From assembly GCA_028274465.1 (NCBI GenBank), contig CM051455.1, positions 108,994,261 to 109,058,260 of the forward strand: a DNA stretch of 64,000 nt, given 5' to 3'. Numbering within the stretch: the first letter of the stretch is position 1; each line of letters starts with the position of its first letter. Below the pieces are notes generated by a model. The model was not told the origin of the DNA. It did no database searches and saw only the letters and a list, made by a program, of their open reading frames with translations. Position numbers and translations under genes: made by a program. Below, one piece after another: positions 56,901 to 64,000 of this stretch. This DNA comes from Plantago ovata. Its lineage: Eukaryota > Streptophyta > Magnoliopsida > Lamiales > Plantaginaceae.

Positions 56901-57338
56901 CATTCTTCGAACAACTATGCGCAGTTATGGGAACGTTTCTTGATTGTCCAACAATCCGTTCCGTGGCCGTGGGATCGGCTCACACTTGCTCCAACAAGTA
57001 TAACCTCCACGCATACTAGTCTCATCTGGTTCATTCAGATCCCTACATCCGAGATGAACCTCGACTAGGGAGAGTTTGGGATAGATGATAACTCACATAG
57101 CTCCCACTATCTGTGTGATCGGTCATCTATCCGAGGGGACATGTTTAATATCAATACAGACAGAAACAGAGATATGACATGCTGCATGCCTGGTGTAATA
57201 TAAATATGAAAGCGATACTCAATAGTAAAACAACAAACATATATTATATTACGTTGACCTGTGTAATAGTACATATATGCCCTCTATAAGGGCAGCATGC
57301 CCTTAATAAGGATTGTCTCTAGGACATATACACTATCA
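53989..57338 (-). mobile_element. E1 5' LTR, with a solo LTR inside
   Basis: Reversed Angela-like LTR from TGTAAGAAAATACGG to ACATATACACTATCA, about 2.07 kb once the solo LTR at 54198-55467 is left out. It is followed by the ggttc duplication. Confidence 0.9.
54198..55467 (-). mobile_element. solo LTR related to N1
   Basis: About 1.27 kb in reverse orientation, from TGATGAACGG to ACACATTCATCA, inserted in the E1 5' LTR. Flanks tactt (54193-54197) and tactc (55468-55472) are a 5-bp duplication with one difference. It matches the N1 LTR along its length but is clearly diverged. Solo LTRs form when the two LTRs of an element recombine. Confidence 0.88.
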
Positions 57339-57343
57339 GGTTC

Positions 57344-57612
57344 GTCGACGTTCCCATTCAGAACGCTGTCACCTAACTTCCTCCACTTCGCGTGACCATT
57401 CCTGCAGCGACCCTAGGTAAAGCAGCCCCTGAACAACAAGAGACGAGACGATAATGACGGAAAGGAATAGCGAACAAATGACGGAAACATAAACAGAAGA
57501 GGCAGAAAGATAGCTAGAGGATTATGAATATAATTCAGGTAACTGAATAATTTGATAAAATACCTCAACCAAGGTTTCTTCCACTTGACTTAGGAGAGCA
57601 GAAGGAGGATCT
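57344..57612. mobile_element. Tat relic, right part
   Basis: Sequence that follows on from 4693 once E1 is set aside. It lies upstream of the antisense ORF on the minus strand. No domain is recognised. E3 begins at 57613. Confidence 0.65.
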
Positions 57613-59166
57613 TGATAGTGTATATGTCCTAGAGATAGTCTTTATTAAGGGCTTACAACCCTTATTAAGGGCATATATGTACTATTACACAGGTCAACGT
57701 AATATAATATATGTTTGTTTGTTTGACTATTGAGTATCGCTTTCATATTTATATTACACCAGGCATACATCATGTCATATCTCTATTCCTGTCTGTATTG
57801 ATATCAAACATGTCCACTCGGATAGATGACCGATCACACAGATAGTGGGAGCTATGTGAGTTATCATCTATCCCAAACTCTCCCTAGTCGAGGTTCATCT
57901 CGAATGTAGGGGTCTAAATGAACCAGTTGAGACTAGTATGCGTGGAGGTTATACTTGTTAGAGCAAGTGTTAGCCGATCCCACGGCCACGGAACTGATTG
58001 TTAGACAATCTAGAAACGTTCCCATAACTCCGCATAGTTGTTCGAAGGGTGATTACCGAACTCTGGAACTACCCACCGGAAACTCCCATCGATGTATACT
58101 CTACACCGAAGTGTCTATGGGAACCGGAAAGTTGTCAAAGTGATGCCAGTCGTCCGTTGGATTTACAGGACTTTATCATCGCATTTGTTTCCCCATATCT
58201 TTGGTGGACCCGTCGATGTCAGCTCTGAATAAGCAGTTGACCCAAGACACGATCCAGGATTATGGCTACATACAAATGGGGGTGATAAGTGATTCTGTGA
58301 AGGATTCATCTCTCACGTGTAGCACAGGAGAGCACTGCTCATAGTCGTTCATAGTTGTGATTGGTTAAACCGCTGACCAGCGTATCAATATTATTATGAT
58401 AGGCATAATAGATATTGGATTCACCAAGCAACTCACTTAAGACGCTCGTGGATGTATTATTGGGATAGACACATCATCGATCCTAGATGCATTCGAGTCA
58501 GATCAATGAAATTATGAAGTCATTTTGCATCCACATAGACTACTACTTGTTTGTTTGCTCGATATGCTATTGTTTGACAATGCATGTTTAAATACCACTT
58601 TTTTTCCATCAGGTTCGACCGCTATGCATGCGAGGGTAGGCGGCGCCCTCTTATTTGTCGGACCGCATATTTTTATGTATGGGTAGGCGGCGCCCATTAT
58701 GTGCTTGACCGCGTTTAGAACTAGAATGGATAGGCGGCATCCATTACGTGTAGACCGTTCATGCATGATGGGTAGGCGGCGCCCTTATTTGTTTGTAGAT
58801 GACTGATAACAACCCTCAAGCTACGAGCCCAAACCAATATAAGTGCAGAAATATGTATACGTATGTGTTTCTGAGATGCTTTCCATAGGGTGCTTTAATT
58901 CTGAACTTTCATTGCGTTTCCCTATATTGGCGACCTCGTCTTGCAGACTCGCAGTGATCGTCAGATTAGAGTAAGCGTATGGTTATAACTTACTGCATAT
59001 TGTATCTAGCGACCTCGATAGGTACAATATGTAGAGCGTCTGGCAAATTAGATTAAACACCCATGAGTTGCGTGACGCAATTGGATAGTCCTACCGGTCA
59101 TATTATGCTATGCGACCAGCCCCCGTTGGAGTATAGCATAGTATGGATTTGGATCTTGGCCACTGC
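57613..59166 (+). mobile_element. E3: partial Angela-like element
   Basis: Starts with LTR sequence TGATAGTGTATATGTCC (57613 to about 58504) and continues with leader sequence (about 58505-59166) matching E2 7310-7850. It holds the four-hairpin leader array at 58632-58650, 58679-58697, 58725-58745 and 58770-58784. It is a broken copy, cut by C1 at 59167; the rest, if present, lies beyond the window. Confidence 0.82.
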
Positions 59167-59376
59167 TGTAACACCCCGTTTTTTTAATTATTTAATTATT
59201 TATTTTAGTTAATTAATTATCAGAGTAAATTATTTATTCGATAATTAATTAATTATTTTCGCGAAAGTTGTTCGTTTCGTTTCGTTTGGATCAAGCTGGA
59301 GTATCTGATTTGTTAACATTTTTGGCCCAACTCTTGGCCCGGTCAAAAGGCCTGTTGACCAGTCCATTACTAGACT

Positions 59377-59880
59377 AAACCCTAACCCTAGAATGTCTTC
59401 CAGCCCCCTCATTCTTCCCAGCCGTTTTACCTAGTTAGTAAGAAAGAAAGAAGAGTTAGAGAGAAAAGAGAAAAGAGAAAGAAGAAAGAGAGAGAGAGGA
59501 AGAAGAGTATCGATTGCTGCTGCTGCTGTGAGCCGCCGCCGCCGCCTGCTCCGTCATCGCCGTCCGATCCAGTCGCCGCCGCGCGCCTTGCCGTTCCGTC
59601 CGCCCTGTCTCGTCGCCGCGCAGCGCCTCTCTGTCGTTGCTCGATCGATCCGATCGATCTGTTCCGCTCTGTCTTTTTCCGCCGCCGCTGTTTGGTCGAT
59701 TGCCGTTTGCTCTCCGATCCGCCACCGCCGCCTGTTCATCTGTCCGTTTTGTCTCCGTTCCGCGTCGCGTCGATGCCAAATCGCTCGATCCGATTCGCGC
59801 GCCGCCGCTCCGTCCATCGCGCCGCCGGTTCCGTCCAGTCTGTTCGCCGCCGCCGTTCGGTTACCTTTCCGGTCTCAATC
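59377..59880 (+). promoter_or_regulatory. candidate C1 promoter and 5' leader zone
   Basis: A telo-box-like motif, a GA-rich tract and a CG-rich block follow each other as in many plant housekeeping promoters and 5' leaders. A GTAAGT donor-like site closes the CG-rich block. This reading is inference; no TATA box is clear. Confidence 0.4.
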
Positions 59881-60554
59881 AGTAAGTTGATTCTGACCTT
59901 TCCGTTTCGAATTCGATTTTGGTTACGAATTCGATTTGAATCTCGATTGATTTTATTTTCTTTTAGATCTATTCGATTTGCAGATTGTTCAAACCTTTAT
60001 TTCTATTCGAAGGTAAATCTCATTTCTCTTACTGCTGCTCTTGATTCGAAACTCCTACTCGTATTCTGTTTTGGATTTTTTTACCCTTGGACGGTTTTGC
60101 CTTGATCGATTTGACCTTGTTAATGATCTCGAACCGAGAACCGGGACTTAGGTTGTTAGTGTAGTTACTGTATGGCTGGACTTGTGAACTTACTGACCTC
60201 GTATGTTGAATTTGATTTCCTGTTTGACCTCGAAAGGACTTTTGGACCATGTTGTTACTGTTTTGGATTTTTGTGGACTGATTTGGGAAACCTAAAAACC
60301 TAAAGGATCTTTTTGCAGTTTTACCGTTGACCGTAGTTGACTGACAGTAAGCTTTTATCATAAACCTTGTTGTTTTGAGAAGACTGTTAAGTGTTGGAGC
60401 TTCTGGTTTGTTTGTACTGTCTGTTTTGAAAAGGGTTATTTTGCAATTTACCAGTGAGGGTATTTTGGTAATTTCCAGAATCTGAAAACCGAAGGAGTTT
60501 CTGAAAATATTTCAAACTTAGTTTCTGTTTTGTAAGTTAGTATTGACTTGACTT

Positions 60555-60625
60555 GCTAGCCTAGTTGGTTAGGTCCTTTCTTGACTAACTTAGAGGTCCC
60601 GAGTTCGAACCCCGACTTTACCATT
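60555..60625 (+). other. tRNA-like A and B boxes in the C1 LTR
   Basis: TAGCCTAGTTGG fits the RNA polymerase III A box and GAGTTCGAACCCC the B box, about 40 bases apart; a T-rich run (ttctttttc) follows shortly after. The T arm and acceptor stem pair poorly, so it is not a working tRNA gene. It resembles the head of a tRNA-derived SINE. Confidence 0.6.
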
Positions 60626-61665
60626 TCTTTTTCAACCTTTTTCCTTCCGTCCGTTCGACTTCTAAAGTGTGTTTAGTACTTTCTTGTTAGGTTCTCCGTC
60701 GTTCGTAAATCCGTAAAGCTCATTTCTCGTTGAAGGTCTTTTACTCGCAAGCTAAGGTGAGTGTTCACCCCTAAAGCTTTTATTTGCGAAAAACTGGAAG
60801 GCTATGTTACTGTTTGTACCTATTACTATAAACTGTTTACTGTATGCTTCCGCGTAAAAGTATAAGTCCTATGTATGACTTTTTACATTTCTGTTTATTA
60901 CTACTCTGTTCTGGACTGGCCTTTCTGCAGGAACACCTCTCGGTGTTAACTATCTGTATCTGTTGTTCTGTATCTGCTCTGTTTCTGTGTGACCGGTCGA
61001 TTAGGTTATGGTTAGGTAGGCTTGGGTAGTAGAGGACTATTGGGTTTGCTTGATTGTGGCCTAGTCTATTCCCTTTTAGGCGCGAGGCAGAAGTCGCTGA
61101 GGTCTATTAGGGTCGTAGGATCTGTTTCCCCAAAGTACACGGGGGTTTCTGTTTCTGTCCGGAGTTGTGCACCCTCTGGAGGGAGTTATAAGGGCATTCT
61201 GGGAGTAGGAGCAATAAGGCGGGCTGCACCAACGGTCTACAACGTATCTGTTCTGTTAATCTGTTATATGTGTTCTGTTCTGTTTGCTCGTTTTTCTGAA
61301 AAGAGTTTTGTTTTAAAACTGTTTACTTTCTGTTTTAACTTAGAACCTCACTGAGATCCTTTATCTCACACTCTTCTGTTTTTCAAAATTCCTTCCTTCC
61401 AGATGCTGCTGAGGATGTGCGTGACTAGGACCAGCGACTGAGAGAAGGGTCTGGGTTGTCACGGGTTTCTTTTCAAAATAAGAAGATAAATTTTTATTGT
61501 CTTCACTCGTTGTTCTTTCGAACTTGAGTTGTCATTGGATATTGTTTATTATTGTTAGCGTCAAAGATTATTTTGGCATTTATTGCCGACCGTTGTTATT
61601 AAAGTATTTTTCGATTTTCCTTTTTCAAGAAAATATTTTGTTTTCAAAACCGGTACGGTTACAGT

Positions 61666-61677
61666 TGGTATCAGAGC
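61666..61677 (+). other. C1 primer-binding site
   Basis: TGGTATCAGAGC, complementary to initiator tRNA-Met, two bases after the LTR. Confidence 0.9.
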
Positions 61678-61937
61678 TTGAGTTCAAACTCGAGCTTGCT
61701 AGGATAGGATCTTTTGACCTTTGGGGTGTGTGTGAGGGTCCGAGTCGCTGGTTAGGTCTTGTATTTTCTGTTGCTTTTCGGATTCGAGTCTTACGTACTA
61801 ACCTTGAACCGTCTCTTCATCTTCTCTGTTCTGTTTCTGACTACCTCTGACCCGTTCTGAAACTATTGACCTTCCGTGGTTGTTTGATTCTGACGTAGTT
61901 ATTAACTAGTTAACTACGCGTGTGCTTACAGATAGGT

Positions 61938-62384
61938 ATGAGTTCTGAGAAGAAGGTTATTCGTTATCGCCTAGTCGAAGGAGAATTTAACCCGTATACC
62001 TCCGTTCCTGTTGTTGGCGTTTACCCTGGATTCGTGATGGATAGGGTCGTGCATGAACGTGATCACTACTGGCTGGAGAACTTTAAGCTTCGAGATGTGA
62101 TAGCAACGAAGGAAGGGGAGATCGGATTTCTGAAGACGGCTTTACACGCCGCAAAGGAGCACTCAGGTTTTGTTTCGTTAACCGCGTCCAACGTTGGCAA
62201 CCGGATCCGCAGGAGGAAGGCTCGGAGGACGTTCCCAGAGGGTTGCGGACCATCATGTAGAGAAAAGAGTGAAGACGAAGAAGAATCGGAAGAAGATCCC
62301 GAGGAGGACCCCTCTGAGGGAGAAGGAGGAGATGCTCACGTGCCCGAGGGACGTTCCGAGGATGATAGCGAGGACGCTTATTAG
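61938..62384 (+). mobile_element. C1 small ORF upstream of gag (about 148 codons)
   Basis: The ORF lies between primer site and gag. An AG acceptor-like site (TTACAG) is eight bases before its ATG. The product starts MSSEKKVIRYRLVEGEFNPY, has a short helical part (NFKLRDVIATKEGEIGFLKTAL), a basic run (RIRRRKARR) and a strongly acidic tail (EEESEEDPEEDPSEGE). I recognise no family. It has an open frame, and an extra ORF before gag is unusual for chromoviruses. Confidence 0.55.
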
Positions 62385-62751
62385 GATAGTTGCCTTTCGA
62401 GCTCGTACCGAACTTCTTTGTTTTTGCCAAGCGAGTTTTCTTTTAGTTCAGCCGACTGAGACTGCTTATGCTTTTCTGTTTACTTGAATTTGTGGTTTTC
62501 TGTTTTCCTCGCTAAGACGAGTAGAGACCGTTTTTCTTTTGTTTTATTGCATGCTTGGCTGTTTTGAGACTTCGTTGTTTTCTTGTTTTTGCTTTTGGTT
62601 TAAAGTTCAAGGCATGTTTTCTTCTTCACTGCTCGGTTTATACCTGTTGTAGAAGATTAAGTACTGGCCTTAGTTCTTTGTTTTTCTGCTCTTTTCTAAG
62701 TTAGAGATTCGAGGTTGTTAAATCAACTGCTAAGTAGTGCCCTTTGTTAGA
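62385..62751 (+). other. C1 spacer between small ORF and gag
   Basis: T-rich noncoding sequence of about 370 bases. I see nothing specific in it. Confidence 0.6.
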
Positions 62752-63861
62752 ATGAGTCGCAGAAACACTCGTGGTGCCAGCAGCAATGGAAGTGGAGACG
62801 ATCAACACGCTGAAAATGGAGACCCAGTGGACCGTATCATCGCTGCTCTGGGGAATTTTAGCGAAACCATTCGCCGCGCTGGAGCACCAGCACCACCTGT
62901 TCAGCCAGCTCCTCCGCCACCACCACCGATCCAGACCATCGATCAAGCTGCGGAGCGATTCACTCAATTCCATCCTGAGAGGTTCGAGGGAACACCAGAT
63001 GCCCGTAAGGCTGAGCTCTGGATCGAAGGCATGGAGAACTTATTCTCGATCCTGCACTATCTGGACGAGAGGAAGATCGAGCTTGCTGCTTTCCAGTTCG
63101 TGGGAGCCGCCAGGAACTGGTGGAGACCGTGAATGCAAGATGGAGGCAAGAGGGAGTTGCTCGTACCTGGGAGAATTTCACCAAGGACTTCATGGACAAG
63201 TACGTGCCTCGCCTGGTTCGCGAGAACTGGAGAGATGAATTTCAAGCTTTGGTGCAAGGGAACATGGATGTTGCCGACTATGACTCGGAGTTTACCCGGT
63301 TACTGAAGTACGTACCGCATTTCCAGGATGATGAACGAGAGAAGGTTCGTCACTTTGTGAAGGGACTCAACTCTGAGATCTGGTACAGTCTATTTGGGAC
63401 CAATATGCCTACCTATCTCAAGGCTGTCGAACTCGCCTCCGAGGTAGAGAGTGGTCTCAAGGAGATCAAGATGGCTGACAAGCCATACTAGAGCAAGATG
63501 AACTACTCTAGTTCTTCTGGGAGCCATGGAGGAGGAAGTCAATCTGGATATAAGAGGGAGAATCGAGGAGGATATCGATCTGGATATCAGGCACCACCGG
63601 CGAAGTATTCTCGTACACAGCATGACAACCGGTCTCGCAACACTACTGGAGGGTCTGGGCAGTCATCCCAGGCAAGGAAGAACTGCAACTACTGTGGAGG
63701 AGTGAACCACGATGAGCACAACTGCTGGAAAAGACAGGGCTTATGCTTGGCTTGTGGGAGTAAGGATCACAAGATTAGCCACTGTCCGAACCGTCATGCC
63801 ATTGTCAAGAGAGGAAGGCCAGGAGACTATGCTCCGAGAAATGATGGAAATGATGGCGAAG
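62752..63861 (+). mobile_element. C1 gag region
   Basis: From MSRRNTRGASSNGSG, through a Pro-rich part (APPVQPAPPPPPPIQ) to a Ty3-type Gag domain (FTQFHPERFEGTPDARKAELWIEGMENLF, then FTKDFMDKYVPRLVRENWRDEF and MDVADYDSEFTRLLKYVPHF). A Gly/Ser/Arg-rich stretch leads to two zinc knuckles, CNYCGGVNHDEHNC and CLACGSKDHKISHC (about 63690-63795), both C-x2-C-x4-H-x4-C. The domain is typical of chromoviruses. Fossil with a few breaks. Confidence 0.82.
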
Positions 63862-64000
63862 CCCCGAGTTTTCAGCATAGGCGGTCATGAAGTTCCTGAC
63901 ACCGCAAATGTGGTTGAAGGTACGCTACTGATCGCTCAAACTTCTTCTAGAGCTTTATTTGATCCTGGTGCTACGCATTCATTTATTGCTGAAGTATTTG
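63862..64000 (+). mobile_element. C1 start of protease, cut by window edge
   Basis: After the zinc knuckles the sequence has ALFDPGATHSFIAEVF, the chromovirus-type protease active site with D-x-G-A, followed by the window end. Confidence 0.75.

Larger units (their letters stand above)
4699..57338 (-). mobile_element. E1: Angela/BARE-like Ty1/copia element, minus strand, heavily nested
   Basis: E1 is bounded by a perfect 5-bp duplication, ggttc, at 4694-4698 and 57339-57343. In reading order it has a 5' LTR (57338-53989), a primer site (53987-53976), a leader, gag-pol (about 47100-43010), a polypurine tract (43009-42997) and a 3' LTR split by E2 into 13 bp (42984-42996) and the rest (4699-6754). 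The LTR is about 2.06-2.08 kb, starts TGATAGTGTATATGTCC and ends CGTATTTTCTTACA. Integrase wording such as [22 protein letters not shown] places it near Angela/BARE. LTRs differ by about 2% in the stretch I compared. It is broken, with several breaks. It hosts E2, N1 and a solo LTR. Confidence 0.88.
59167..61663 (+). mobile_element. C1 5' LTR
   Basis: About 2.5 kb, TGTAACACC to GGTTACA. It includes a telo-box-like AAACCCTAACCCTAG (about 59377-59391), a GA-rich tract (about 59443-59505), a CG-rich block (about 59523-59850) with many CCGCCG, a GTAAGT donor-like site at about 59880 and tRNA-like boxes at 60555-60625. Confidence 0.8.
59167..64000 (+). mobile_element. C1: chromovirus-like Ty3 element, open at the right edge
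   Basis: It starts with an LTR beginning TGTAACACCCCG (59167-61663), common in Tekay/Del chromoviruses, followed by a tRNA-Met primer site, a small upstream ORF, gag with two zinc knuckles and the beginning of protease. It is inserted in the E3 leader. The window ends before reverse transcriptase, so the lineage is inferred from gag and LTR. A few breaks are present in the visible part. Confidence 0.82.

Noticed and set aside
4699-57338. E1 and E2 as one element rearranged by self-integration or as a segmental inverted duplication
   Set aside because: E1 and E2 differ at many positions and the flanks fit an ordinary insertion of one copy in the LTR of another with overlapping target bases.
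59377-59391. Interstitial telomere
   Set aside because: Only two CCCTAA units; better seen as a telo-box-like promoter motif.
59456-59890. Several Arg-rich open frames on both strands in the C1 LTR
   Set aside because: The block is CG-rich with few stop codons in any frame; products are simple Arg/Ser/Pro runs without domains.
60555-60625. True tRNA gene
   Set aside because: A and B boxes match, but acceptor and T stems pair poorly; scored as tRNA-like only.

Overview
This window looks like a gene-poor, repeat-packed stretch of a flowering-plant nuclear genome, most likely a eudicot. The evidence is the mix of elements: Tat-type and Athila-type Ty3 elements, a Tekay-like chromovirus, Angela/BARE-like and SIRE-like Ty1/copia elements, an En/Spm (CACTA) DNA transposon and a hAT element. 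I see no convincing host gene, and no true tRNA, rRNA or CRISPR array. The species cannot be told from the sequence.

The layout is a set of nested insertions, most of them provable by target-site duplications (TSDs). Layer 0 is an old Tat-type Ty3 relic (1-4693, resuming at 57344-57612), which also holds a non-autonomous hAT element (56-1094, 8-bp TSD accaagag). Layer 1 is an Angela-like copia element on the minus strand (E1, 4699-57338, TSD ggttc). Layer 2 is a second, plus-strand copy of the same family (E2, 6755-42983) sitting 13 bp inside one LTR of E1, so the two face each other as a large inverted repeat. Layer 3 is an Athila-like Ty3 element (A1, 10042-38999, TSD ctagg) in the pol region of E2. 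Layer 4 is a SIRE-like copia element (S1, 19960-34945, TSD ctaat) in the integrase region of A1, and a CACTA transposon (10899-14663) in the 5' LTR of A1. E1 also holds a gag-only Ty3 element (N1, 47808-53169, TSD gccgc) in its leader and a related solo LTR (54198-55467) in its 5' LTR. On the right a third, partial Angela-like copy (E3, 57613-59166) is interrupted by a chromovirus (C1, 59167 to beyond the window).

LTR comparison by eye gives about 2% divergence for E1, A1 and N1 and about 0.9% for S1, which agrees with S1 lying inside A1. All protein-coding LTR elements except gag-only N1 carry breaks and are treated as fossils. The only multi-exon gene is the CACTA accessory (TNPA/Transposase_24-like) gene, six exons on the minus strand at 13408-11413.

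The most unusual signal is structural. S1 has an array of eight hairpins just after pol (26868-27230), with an invariant seven-base loop of the form ACRGGNA and stems that differ in sequence yet still pair. The Angela-like family has a separate array of four hairpins in its leader with a constant AGGCGGC loop and changing stems, seen in E1, E2 and E3. N1 and A1 carry further hairpin families in their LTRs and 3' noncoding regions. These look like RNA or DNA signals kept by pairing rather than by sequence.
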